A DNA stretch of 13,361 nucleotides from CAZMRW01 sp964568805 (GTDB lineage Bacteria; Pseudomonadota; Gammaproteobacteria; Methylococcales; Methylomonadaceae), in the NCBI GenBank assembly GCA_964568805.1, contig CAZMRW010000105.1, positions 1-13,361 of the forward strand, read 5' to 3'. Each line of letters begins with the position of its first letter. The first letter of the stretch is position 1. Positions 6,289 to 13,361 of the stretch are shown one piece after another. Made by a program: the position numbers and the translations under genes. The notes under the pieces are model-generated. The model did not search any database, was not told the DNA's origin, and worked only from the letters and a program-made list of their open reading frames with translations.

Positions 6289-7167
6289 ATGAAAAGCTAT
6301 GGCGTATTGCTTTTACCGGCCTTTTTATTGAGTGCTTGTCTCGCTTCACCGATCAAACCATCGATCATCAAGATGGATCAGATACGCACAATTCTTGTGG
6401 CACCGGTGGAATCGCCACCGCTCGAGGTGATTCCTGATCTGATTGAAACCCGGTTTCCCGTGTATCGCCAGTATCATTATCAAGCCATGCCGTACTATGT
6501 TTTCCTGGAAAAAAAGATCTATAAAAATCCCGGCGGAATACTCATCGCCGGTCTGGTCAGTAAGGACGATAGTGTGCCGGTAGCGGAACTTCACCCGACA
6601 TCAGCTTCAATGGGAAAATCTGCCGGCCTGGAGCCTGCAGCTTCGCTTTCGGATAACTGGACACCAACCTTTATATTGGCGCAGGAGGCGGTCTCGCAAT
6701 TGAATGGGGATAGTGTCAAAGCAGTGCTGAGCAAGTATTATTATCGTCTGCCAATTGCAAAAGGAAAGCGCAATGCCAATCTCGGTAATTGGCATGACGC
6801 CATTAGGCAATGGTATAACCAGAGCATGTCGTCCGTTGATTACAGGCAGCCTGGACTGGAACATGTCGATGCCGTATTGGAAGTGGGTATCGGGACATAC
6901 AGGATTTTTGATGCGCAAACGTCATTGCAGGTATTGATCAAACTGATCGACCCTAATACCGGACAAGTTATCGGCAGAAACAGTGCAAAAACCTTCTCTG
7001 TTGAGGATTCGCCACAAACCTTGCTCAGTCAGGAGTCCGAAAGGTTCAAACGGCTCATGACCGAGATAAGCGCACAATTGATTGCCCATGGGTTTTGCGG
7101 CTTAGGACTGCCGCTGAAATTGTCTGAGCAGCGCATCGAGCCTGGCCAATCAGCGGTTGCGGATTAA
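6289..7167 (+). CDS. Putative lipoprotein of the efflux operon, unknown function
   Basis: From the ATG at 6289 the product is 292 residues and begins MKSYGVLLLPAFLLSACLAS, a textbook lipoprotein signal with lipobox LSAC and acylated Cys at residue 17. The frame stays open upstream to an ATG at 6259 and a TTG at 6109; the TTG has a GGAG 6 bases before it, but using it would bury the signal peptide behind 60 residues, so 6289 is preferred although it has no clear Shine-Dalgarno. The mature part has IRTILVAPVESPPLEVIPD near its start and a late segment VDAVLEVGIGTYRIF followed by LIDPNTGQVIGRNSAKTFS, an alternating beta/alpha look reminiscent of periplasmic LpoB/TolB-N-like lipoproteins; that resemblance is weak. 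Only 3 bp separate it from the MFS gene, so it is the first gene of the efflux operon. Its role in export is unknown. Confidence 0.75.
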   Translation: MKSYGVLLLPAFLLSACLASPIKPSIIKMDQIRTILVAPVESPPLEVIPDLIETRFPVYRQYHYQAMPYYVFLEKKIYKNPGGILIAGLVSKDDSVPVAELHPTSASMGKSAGLEPAASLSDNWTPTFILAQEAVSQLNGDSVKAVLSKYYYRLPIAKGKRNANLGNWHDAIRQWYNQSMSSVDYRQPGLEHVDAVLEVGIGTYRIFDAQTSLQVLIKLIDPNTGQVIGRNSAKTFSVEDSPQTLLSQESERFKRLMTEISAQLIAHGFCGLGLPLKLSEQRIEPGQSAVAD

Positions 7168-7170
7168 CAC

Positions 7171-8769
7171 ATGGCCAGCGTCTACGCCAAACGCCTGCGC
7201 GGTTGGCGTTTTATTCTGTTTAATATCGTACTCGGTCTTGGACATATGATCGTGCTGTTTGGCGTAGGTTCCTATATTGCGCTGCTGCCTCATGTCACCG
7301 GCGATCTGGGCGGGGTATTGCCAAGCTTTGGCACCTGGGCGCAGACGGATTTCATGATCGCCCTGGCGCTTGCATTTCCTATCGCACGTTGGCTGTCGGG
7401 CAAGTTCGGCGATTATCGCCTGTTTATCGCGGCGTTTGTCGTCTATGCCTTTGCCTCTTATTTATGCGCCATCAGTCTGAGCTTATGGCTGTTTCTTTCG
7501 GCGCGCATTCTACTCGGGTTTTCAGGTGGTATTACTCTCTATATTGGGCAGTTCCTGTTTTTGAAAGAGTACCCCGATCAGCTGAAATTGCTGGGTCTGG
7601 GGATATGGGGGCTGGTCACGCTGATGCCTTTTACCATCAGCTTTCCAATAGGCGGCGCGATCGCCGACGAACTTGGCTGGCGTTATCTGTTTTATCTGAA
7701 TATTCCCCTCGCCCTGGCCATCGCCGGGATTACCGGTTCATTGCTTGCCGGGCGGGGATTCGTGCGCAGCCACACTCGTTTCGACGGCATTGGTTTTGTG
7801 CTCCTGGCTTTGATTATCGGCAGCATACAGACCATTCTGAATCAGGGCAACGATTTTGACTGGCTGGATTCGCCATTTCTGCGCAGCTTGTTGATCGTTC
7901 TGGTTGTAGCATTGCCCTGTTTTATTATCTGGGAGTTCGGCGAATGCCACCCGGCATTCAACATGCGCCTTTTCGCCCGCCGTAATTTTACGATAGGCGT
8001 GATTGGTCTCTCGCTAGGATTTCTTTCAATCCAGGGACTGCTTTCCATGTTCATTGTTCAGCTTCAGGTATTGCTGGGTTATTCCTCATTTCTGGCGGGA
8101 ATGGTTTATCTGCCCATGATCCTGCTTGCGGTGCCGGTGACTGTGGCGATGCACAAGCTGCCCAAAGGTCTCGATGCTCGCCTGCTGGCCTGCCTCAATC
8201 TGCTGGGTTTCGCTGCTACATTTTACTGGCTGGGTCTGTTCGATGATCCCGGTTCATTCGAGCAACTTTTTTGGCCGATGCTGCTGCTCGGCTTTTTTCT
8301 GGGTTCTTTTTTTACGCCGCTAACCCGCCTGACTCTGCAGGGATTGTCCGGCAATCATCAGATACGTGCGGCCGAAGAGGCGGGGTTTTTACGGATTGTT
8401 GCCGGCGCCTTCGGCATCACTTGGCAAGGCGTCGTACTGTTTCGGCGCAGCCCCTTCCATCAGCTGCATTTGGCGGACAATTTCGGCGGGCGAAGGTTCG
8501 CTTCCATTGATGTGCTGCAAGGGTTTTCTTCGCGATTGGAGGCTGCCGGCGTTGATAAAGGTATGGTCAATGGCAAGCTCCTGGCCGTCATCAAGCAGCA
8601 TGCCGCCATCCTGGCGTTGAACGATGCTTTTCTGTTGGCAAGCTACCTGTTCCTTGGCTTGGCTGGACTGGTATGGCTGGCCTATCCTACTTATCAACGT
8701 GCTCATCCAACGCTGGTGGAAGAAATCGTGGATATGCAAACTGAAGAGATAGTGGAGGAGCAATCATGA
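7171..8769 (+). CDS. DHA2-family MFS drug exporter (EmrB-like)
   Basis: This is an inner-membrane proton-coupled exporter of 532 residues, the size of 14-TM DHA2 (EmrB/QacA) pumps. Hydrophobic segments run almost continuously from about residue 14 to 510. The motif A region reads LSGKFGDYRLF near 76-85, and the motif C region is FPIGGAIADELGWRYLFYLN at about 158-177, characteristic of DHA2 members. The C-terminus is acidic (EEIVDMQTEEIVEE). It starts 3 bp after the lipoprotein stop and overlaps the next gene by 4 bp (ATGA), so the three form a tight operon. With the adaptor at 10583 and the outer-membrane factor downstream it should form an EmrAB-TolC-type pump that spans the envelope. The substrate cannot be read from the sequence; aromatic or hydrophobic toxic compounds are typical for the family. 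Confidence 0.9.
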   Translation: MASVYAKRLRGWRFILFNIVLGLGHMIVLFGVGSYIALLPHVTGDLGGVLPSFGTWAQTDFMIALALAFPIARWLSGKFGDYRLFIAAFVVYAFASYLCAISLSLWLFLSARILLGFSGGITLYIGQFLFLKEYPDQLKLLGLGIWGLVTLMPFTISFPIGGAIADELGWRYLFYLNIPLALAIAGITGSLLAGRGFVRSHTRFDGIGFVLLALIIGSIQTILNQGNDFDWLDSPFLRSLLIVLVVALPCFIIWEFGECHPAFNMRLFARRNFTIGVIGLSLGFLSIQGLLSMFIVQLQVLLGYSSFLAGMVYLPMILLAVPVTVAMHKLPKGLDARLLACLNLLGFAATFYWLGLFDDPGSFEQLFWPMLLLGFFLGSFFTPLTRLTLQGLSGNHQIRAAEEAGFLRIVAGAFGITWQGVVLFRRSPFHQLHLADNFGGRRFASIDVLQGFSSRLEAAGVDKGMVNGKLLAVIKQHAAILALNDAFLLASYLFLGLAGLVWLAYPTYQRAHPTLVEEIVDMQTEEIVEEQS

Positions 8770-10310
8770 TTCGTCAATTCACACCCAGGCAATGGCTTCT
8801 TTTGGGGTTCTATGCCGGATTTATGCTCCTGATGGCCGGCTGCGCCTGGATACCTTCAGGCGATAAGCCTGCCGGGTTTATGAAAACTCCAGCCCTGGAA
8901 CACACGCTATCTCACACGGGCCACGATGAGCCGCTTGCTTCCGATGAGCATTGGCCGCATGAACGCTGGTGGCGGGAGTTCGGCAGCCAGGAACTCAACG
9001 GCCTTATGGACACCGCTCTAAAGGACAACATCGGACTCAAGGTGGCAGCTGCGCGCTTGCGTCAGGCGCAGGCCCTGGTGCGTGTGGAAGGTGCTAGACT
9101 GCTGCCGTTTCTGGATGCAGAAATGGAGTTCGCAAATGAACGTATTTCGGAGAATGGTGTTTTTGCCGTGCTCAACCGCAAAGAGGCGTCGGGGGCGAAT
9201 ATCGTCTTCGGCCAGATTAATCCTTTCAACTTCCGCTACGAATTTGATTTCTGGGGAAAAAACCGTGCGGCCGTGGAAGCTGCGCTGGGTGAGGCGGCCG
9301 CTGAGGACGCCGAGCAGGCCGAAGTTCTGCTTCAGTTGACGACCGCCATTGCCCGCTCTTACATACAGGGAATGGCGCTGCGGCAGCAACTCGATCTGGC
9401 GCAGGCCATGGTTGAATTGCGCCGCGGCCTGCTCGATATGGACAAGACCCGGTTACGCTTGGGTCTGGATTCTGCCGACCAGATGAAGCAGGCGACTATC
9501 GACTTAGAGCAGGTAAACAAGCGCGAAGCGGGACTACGCGATCAGCTGGATATTCAGCGGAACTTGCTCGCCCGGCTGATAGGCAAGGGACCCGATTCCA
9601 CACAAAACCTGTTCACCGGCACGGTGATTAGCTCGGAAAAAATACGCTTGCCTGCGAAGCTGCCGCTGGAACTCCTTACGCACCGCCCGGATCTCGCCTC
9701 TGCCCTGCACCGGGCTGAGGCGGCAGCGCAACAAGTCAAGGTAGCTAAAGCCAGCTTCCTGCCAACCATCGATCTAACTGCATTTGCCGGCTTGAATGCC
9801 CTCAGGTTAACGAAAGGGGCAAGCTCTCTGGCCAGTATTCTTTTTTCAGGTTCCAGCTTCTCCTACGGGATCGCCCCGGGCCTGCGACTCCCCTTGTTCG
9901 AAGGCGGACGTCTGCGCGGGGAACTGTCGGCACAACGGGCGGAGTACGATGGGGCCGTGGAGCTTTACAATGACACGTTGTTGCATGCCGTGCAGGAGGT
10001 AGCCGATAGCCTGAGTCGTTGGCGGGAGACGCGTTCCATACTCGAAGCTCACGGCCGCTTGCTGTCTGCGCAGCAGGAAAACCTGGGTCTTGCTCAACAG
10101 CGTTTTCGCAGTGGTCTGGATGATCGCCGGGCGTTGCTGACACACGAACATGCCGTGCTGGACCAGGAATATGCCTTGAAGACTTTGGAAGCCGATCGTC
10201 TGGTGGCCATCGTGGATTTGATGGAAGCCTTGGGCGGTGGCTATGTGAATGATCTTCAGGTTATCCAGCAGAAGCCCGAACAAAAATTGTTCAGTTGGTT
10301 GACATGGTAG
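8766..10310 (+). CDS. NodT/OprM-family outer-membrane efflux lipoprotein
   Basis: This is a TolC-like outer-membrane channel of the NodT lipoprotein class, 514 residues. It has an N-terminal signal with lipobox MAGC, Cys26 being lipidated. Family features follow in order: HERWWREFGSQELNGLMDTA at about 65-84, a long helical stretch from LKVAAARLRQAQALV, FRYEFDFWGKNRAAVEAA from about 157, and LLTHRPDLASALHRAEAA near 304-321 in the start of the second repeat, then AKASFLPTIDLTAFAG. Two OEP repeats are therefore present and the length is usual. A strong GGAGGAG at 8754-8760 precedes the ATG, which overlaps the MFS stop by 4 bp. It should trimerise and provide the exit duct for the MFS pump. There is no frameshift or missing part. 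Confidence 0.92.
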   Translation: MIRQFTPRQWLLLGFYAGFMLLMAGCAWIPSGDKPAGFMKTPALEHTLSHTGHDEPLASDEHWPHERWWREFGSQELNGLMDTALKDNIGLKVAAARLRQAQALVRVEGARLLPFLDAEMEFANERISENGVFAVLNRKEASGANIVFGQINPFNFRYEFDFWGKNRAAVEAALGEAAAEDAEQAEVLLQLTTAIARSYIQGMALRQQLDLAQAMVELRRGLLDMDKTRLRLGLDSADQMKQATIDLEQVNKREAGLRDQLDIQRNLLARLIGKGPDSTQNLFTGTVISSEKIRLPAKLPLELLTHRPDLASALHRAEAAAQQVKVAKASFLPTIDLTAFAGLNALRLTKGASSLASILFSGSSFSYGIAPGLRLPLFEGGRLRGELSAQRAEYDGAVELYNDTLLHAVQEVADSLSRWRETRSILEAHGRLLSAQQENLGLAQQRFRSGLDDRRALLTHEHAVLDQEYALKTLEADRLVAIVDLMEALGGGYVNDLQVIQQKPEQKLFSWLTW

Positions 10311-10364
10311 GTTTAACCAAACAATCAAGGTGTTGGAACTCCCACAGGAATATGAAAGCCGGTT

Positions 10365-10434
10365 GTAGGAGCGACGTCTGAGTCGCGATTAAACACTAAT
10401 TCAGCGCCAGTCGCGACGTAGGCATCGCTCCCAC
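10365..10434. repeat. Pair of inverted REP-like elements
   Basis: GTAGGAGCGACGTCTGAGTC plus GCGA (10365-10388) and TCGCGACGTAGGCATCGCTC plus CCAC (10411-10434) are inverted copies of one another, agreeing at 19 of 24 positions, with 22 bases between. Each copy carries its own shorter palindrome (GCGACG/CGTCGC type). This is the layout of a bacterial interspersed REP pair. It lies between the outer-membrane gene and the adaptor gene. A run of seven T at 10451-10457 follows 16 bases later, too far for a classical terminator. Confidence 0.75.
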
Positions 10435-10507
10435 GAGATTTCTCAGCGGCTTTTTTTAGGGTAAAAACGGCGTAAAAACATTGGCAGCAAGCCATTGCTG
10501 CAGGAAC

Positions 10508-10513
10508 TTGACA
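10508..10513 (+). promoter_or_regulatory. Candidate -35 of an internal promoter for the adaptor gene
   Basis: A perfect TTGACA lies 69 bp before the adaptor ATG. The AT-rich sequence 17-20 bases downstream (CATTAAATATTT) offers only a weak -10. Together with the 272-bp gap and the REP pair, it suggests that the adaptor and the following gene may be transcribed at least partly apart from the first three efflux genes. This is tentative. Confidence 0.3.
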
Positions 10514-10582
10514 AATAACCAATCAACTTCCATTAAATATTTGAATAGAAAGTAAAATCCGGTACTGCCAAAATAATTATCT

Positions 10583-11809
10583 ATGAAAATTCATCCCAGG
10601 ACTATTCGCGCCCGTCGTAACCGCTATCTATTGCTAGTTATGCTGGTACTGGCTGCCGGCGCTTTGATTTATACCATTTATTGGTGGAACTACAGCCGTT
10701 TCCGGGTGGTAAGCCATAATGCCTTCATCACCGGCAATCTTATTCCGGTGGAAGCGGATGCAACGGGTATCGTTACCCAGGTATGGGTCGAGGAAAGTCA
10801 ATTTGTGAACAAGGGCGATCTGCTGGTTCGTCTTGATGAGCATCGCGCACAGACCGCTTTAGGCCAGAGCCGGGGCGAACTTGGGCAGGTCGTGCGCGAG
10901 ATTGGCGCGGTTTTTTCCACCCACCGTCAAATGTGTCAGAAATTTATTGCACGCTCGGCCCGGCTTGCCCGGGTGCGGCACGATGTGATTCGATTGCGGC
11001 AGGCGGCTCCAAACGGTTCGGTATCCGAGCAGGTTGTGCAAAATGCCGAAGATCAGATGATGGCCCTTGAAGCCGAGATGCGGGAGGCCGAGGCAGAACT
11101 CAATGCCATTGAAGCGAAAGTGGGCGGCACCAGCAGAATACTGCACCCGGATGTAGAAGCAGCCAAGTATAAATTCATTAGCGCCTATCTTGAATACGCG
11201 CGGCAGCAAATCCATGCACCTGTTTCAGGCTATGTGTCCATGCGCAAGGTCCAAGTTGGAAGTAGAGTCCAGCCCGGTGATCCGCTGATGACCCTGGTTC
11301 CTTTGGATCATCTGTGGGTAGAAGCCAACTTGCGGGAGACCGAGATGGCGCAGATACGGCCCGGCCAGCCGGCGGAGATTAGCGTCGATCTCTACGGGAA
11401 GCACTTTATCTATCATGGCACAGTGGAAGGTTTGGTGCCCGGTACCGGCAGTGTCTTTGCCTTACTGCCTCCTGAAAACGCGGCCGGAAATTTTATTCAT
11501 ATCGTCGAACGCGTGCCTGTGCGTATCGCCTTGCGCAAAGACGAGATATTGAAAAATCCCCTTCGCCCGGGGCTTTCCACCCTGACCGCCATCGACATCA
11601 GGGAATCGAAACAGCCGCTAAGTACCTCATTGGCGACCACTGCCACCCAGGAGTATGAGACTGATATCTTTATTGATGAGCTCGCCGATGCGCAAGCCAG
11701 GGCTCAGGAAATTATCAAGAATAATCTGGTTCAAGAGAACGATCCCTTAGAGCCCCGTTGCGGTTCTGTCGAATCTGTGACCGCGAAAAATTCCAGCATT
11801 GAGCGCTGA
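10583..11809 (+). CDS. EmrA/HlyD-type periplasmic adaptor of the MFS efflux pump
   Basis: This is a membrane-fusion protein of 408 residues that links the MFS pump with the outer-membrane channel. A basic N-terminus (RTIRARRNR) precedes one TM segment at about 15-34. Then comes the first half of the lipoyl domain, NAFITGNLIPVEADATGIVT (46-65) with VNKGDLLVRLDEHRAQTAL, a helical hairpin to about residue 200, and the second half QIHAPVSGYVSMRKVQVGSR from about 210. The beta-barrel part includes LRETEMAQIRPGQPAEISVD and the EmrA-type stretch VPGTGSVFALLPPENAAGNF around 284-303. The tail after about 340 is polar and longer than essential. No good Shine-Dalgarno precedes the ATG, but the start matches the family. 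The partner MFS and channel genes lie just upstream, beyond the REP pair. Confidence 0.92.
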   Translation: MKIHPRTIRARRNRYLLLVMLVLAAGALIYTIYWWNYSRFRVVSHNAFITGNLIPVEADATGIVTQVWVEESQFVNKGDLLVRLDEHRAQTALGQSRGELGQVVREIGAVFSTHRQMCQKFIARSARLARVRHDVIRLRQAAPNGSVSEQVVQNAEDQMMALEAEMREAEAELNAIEAKVGGTSRILHPDVEAAKYKFISAYLEYARQQIHAPVSGYVSMRKVQVGSRVQPGDPLMTLVPLDHLWVEANLRETEMAQIRPGQPAEISVDLYGKHFIYHGTVEGLVPGTGSVFALLPPENAAGNFIHIVERVPVRIALRKDEILKNPLRPGLSTLTAIDIRESKQPLSTSLATTATQEYETDIFIDELADAQARAQEIIKNNLVQENDPLEPRCGSVESVTAKNSSIER

Positions 11810-11907
11810 TGTTGATTGTATGGTTGCCGGTGTCGGCTGTGGCATCATTGTTTGCGTTAAAGAGTTTGAGGCTAGCCCGGCAGATCAATTGTACTTAAGG
11901 ACTATAA

Positions 11908-12336
11908 ATGATTTTATCCATTAATCGAAAAGTTGCCTACGGTTTAATCCTGACCGTCATTGTTATCGTCATTTTAATGTTCGACACGCTGTTCGGATTA
12001 TTGCTTGAGTTGATACATGTCTCATACGAATTGTTTGAACACTCGCTTGACATGCTCATCGAGCATATTTTCCACACTGACCGTCAAGATACGCAAGTCA
12101 TCGTTTTCTATTTGATGTTGTCCATCGCCGGCTATGCACTGTATCAACTGTACCAACTGTTGCGCACGATGCCTCGTCGGTATCGCGAATTCAAAGAGAA
12201 TCTTGCAGACGCTTGGCTACAGCTAAAAAAAGAGATTACAGCTTATTGGCACGGTTTATCTCCAATCGGAAAAACAAAATGCTTGATGGGTTTTATGGCG
12301 AGCATCACCTGCATGGTTCTTTGGGTCTTTAGTTGA
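11908..12336 (+). CDS. Small three-TM membrane protein, unknown function
   Basis: The 142-residue product has three hydrophobic segments, at about 10-35 (YGLILTVIVIVILMFDTLFG), 63-86 (QVIVFYLMLSIAGYALYQLY) and 123-141 (TKCLMGFMASITCMVLWVFS). Between the second and third is a basic amphipathic stretch, RTMPRRYREFKENLADAW and on to LKKEITAYW, that is probably cytoplasmic. An AAGGA 6 bases before the ATG is a good ribosome binding site, and base use is coding-like. I do not recognise a named family. It follows the adaptor gene by 98 bp on the same strand with no visible terminator between, so it may belong to the efflux transcript; no functional link can be shown. Confidence 0.7.
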   Translation: MILSINRKVAYGLILTVIVIVILMFDTLFGLLLELIHVSYELFEHSLDMLIEHIFHTDRQDTQVIVFYLMLSIAGYALYQLYQLLRTMPRRYREFKENLADAWLQLKKEITAYWHGLSPIGKTKCLMGFMASITCMVLWVFS

Positions 12337-12671
12337 TTGCGGAAGTTAATCGTTTGAACCGTAGTCCGGAGGCGGGTAAACTCCTCCGATGACCCGGTCC
12401 TGAGAGGGAAGTTCTGCATCAGTCGATTTGACAAACGGCGCCAACCATGATGGATTGGAGGGTATCAATAGTTTTCTGATGCTTACAGGTTCGCTAAACT
12501 TTATTGAAATATATCAGGTCAACTTTCAGAACAACGTGGTGGAACAGGATCATCGCTTTATTAAGAAAATCACATAACAGTTATTATTATATCGGGCAAT
12601 TTTTTTTAAGTATGATGCTGCATGATTCCCCGCGATTACCTTTTAACTCAAACGCTGAATTCAACTCATCA
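12337..12671. other. Intergenic spacer before the DUF488 gene
   Basis: This stretch of about 335 bp has no convincing gene. A hairpin with stem CGGAGG/CCTCCG (12367-12372 and 12383-12388) and a 10-base loop lies shortly after the membrane-protein stop; it has no T-run, so it is at best a weak terminator. A TTGACA at 12428-12433 could be a -35, but the hexamer 17 bases on (TGGATT) is poor. The DUF488 frame is open back to a TTG at 12504, but the residues encoded there do not look like part of the family. Confidence 0.35.
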
Positions 12672-13037
12672 ATGCAACAGACAGAAAATTATCGATTCAG
12701 GATTAAAAGGGTATACGAACTGCCGGACAAGCATGACGGCCGGCGTATCCTCGTGGACAGGCTCTGGCCGCGCGGTTTGACAAAGGAAAAGGCAAGCATT
12801 GATCTGTGGCTCAAAGATATCGCTCCCAGTACGGAGCTCCGGAAATGGTTTGGCCACAATCCGGGCAGGTGGAAAGAGTTCAAGGAACGGTATCTCGATG
12901 AACTCAAGGGCAATAGCGAGCAAATCCAGCTCTTGAAGCATCTGGACAAGGGTATCGTGACGCTCGTCTATGGCGCAAAGGACGAGGAACATAACCAGGC
13001 GGTTGTGCTCCAGGAAAACAGCTGGCTATTCCGTTAA
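12672..13037 (+). CDS. DUF488 family protein
   Basis: The product is 121 residues from the ATG at 12672, the usual size of this small family. Conserved blocks are FRIKRVYELPDKHDGRRILV at about 9-28, DRLWPRGLTKEKASIDLWLK at 29-48, APSTELRKWFGHNPGRW at 51-67, FKERYLDEL, and a C-terminal VTLVYGAKDEEHNQAVVLQE at 96-115. The biochemical role of the family is not established; the conserved Arg, Asp, Trp and His residues hint at an enzyme or a nucleic-acid or small-ligand binder. The longer frame from a TTG at 12504 adds 56 residues unlike the family, so I reject that start. No clear Shine-Dalgarno is seen. It is a paralogue of the broken copy at 4838-5000. The next gene, glgC, begins 182 bp later on the same strand. 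Confidence 0.88.
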   Translation: MQQTENYRFRIKRVYELPDKHDGRRILVDRLWPRGLTKEKASIDLWLKDIAPSTELRKWFGHNPGRWKEFKERYLDELKGNSEQIQLLKHLDKGIVTLVYGAKDEEHNQAVVLQENSWLFR

Positions 13038-13219
13038 TTTGAGAGAAAGAGCGACGTACGAGAATAGCCGGGAGTTGGGCTCTATTAATCCGAACAGGAG
13101 TTGCTCCTTATAAACGGGCGCTAGAAGTTTCCATAAAAGATCACGAGAATGATTGCCAAAGGTAATCACTCAAGGTATTTTGTGTCATCAATATATAGCT
13201 TTAGAAATGGAGAAGAGAG

Positions 13220-13361
13220 ATGGCTCCAAGAGTGCTTGCGATGGTATTGGCCGGTGGCGAAGGCACTCGTCTGAACCCACTCACTGCAGAGCGTTCAAAG
13301 CCGGCTGTTCCATTCGGCGGGCGTTACCGGCTCGTCGATTTCGTGCTCAGCAATCTGGTTA
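13220..13361 (+). CDS. glgC: Glucose-1-phosphate adenylyltransferase, 5' part
   Basis: GlgC makes ADP-glucose from glucose-1-phosphate and ATP, the first committed step of bacterial glycogen synthesis. Only the first 47 codons are in the window. They read MAPRVLAMVLAGGEGTRLNP, then LTAERSKPAVPFGGRYRLVD and FVLSNLV. This contains the nucleotidyltransferase signature GGxGTRLxPLTxxRxKPAVPFGG and the YRLVDFVLSN strand typical of GlgC. A purine-rich GGAGAAGAGAG directly precedes the ATG and should serve as ribosome binding site. The gene continues past the window edge, so the regulatory C-terminal beta-helix cannot be examined. Other sugar-nucleotide transferases share the GGxGTRL motif, but the AKPAVPFGG-like and YRLVDF blocks favour GlgC. 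Confidence 0.9.
   Translation, partial: MAPRVLAMVLAGGEGTRLNPLTAERSKPAVPFGGRYRLVDFVLSNLV

Noticed and set aside
10365..10457. REP pair plus T-run as an intrinsic terminator
   Set aside because: The T-run lies 16 bases beyond the hairpin, so the structure does not meet the usual form of a Rho-independent terminator.
12504..12671. N-terminal extension of the intact DUF488 protein
   Set aside because: It would begin at TTG and add residues unlike the family; the broken copy begins within a few residues of the conserved block, supporting the later ATG.
13096..13108. AGGAG-TTG-CTCCT hairpin before glgC as a terminator or riboswitch
   Set aside because: The stem is only 5 bp, no T-run follows, and the surrounding sequence shows no riboswitch-like structure.

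Overview
The window looks like a chromosomal segment of a gammaproteobacterium. The gene types, and the REP-like palindromes of the 'GTAGGAGCGACG' and 'GTAGGATG' kinds, would suit a methanotroph of the Methylococcales; that placement is inference from style, not from a marker gene. No rRNA, tRNA, CRISPR array or complete mobile element is visible.

Left part (1-1236): a lone minus-strand gene encodes a membrane-anchored protein whose C-terminal half resembles the prokaryotic YEATS (pYEATS) domain of predicted conflict or signalling systems. A 68-bp imperfect palindrome lies just past its stop codon, and an AT-rich 393-bp spacer lies upstream.

Selenium module (1237-4585): mnmH (tRNA 2-selenouridine synthase) overlaps by 8 bp a long selD that is fused to an N-terminal FAD/NAD(P)-dependent oxidoreductase. 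The two should supply selenophosphate and use it to modify the wobble base of tRNA. The catalytic position of SelD is Cys, not selenocysteine.

Debris zone (4586-5000): the minus strand carries a broken, frameshifted 5' half of a DUF488-family gene whose start overlaps the end of the lysR gene, followed by two tiny ORFs joined by a TAATG overlap.

Efflux region (4984-12336): a LysR-type regulator is divergent from an operon encoding a lipoprotein of unknown function, a 14-TM DHA2-type MFS pump and a NodT-type outer-membrane lipoprotein. After a REP pair and a possible internal promoter come an EmrA/HlyD-type adaptor and a small three-TM protein. Together they make a tripartite MFS export system. 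A perfect 9-7-9 inverted repeat with the LysR T-N11-A signature sits in the divergent intergenic region and is the likely operator.

Right part (12337-13361): an intact DUF488 gene, a paralogue of the broken copy, is followed by the first 47 codons of glgC (glucose-1-phosphate adenylyltransferase), which runs off the window.
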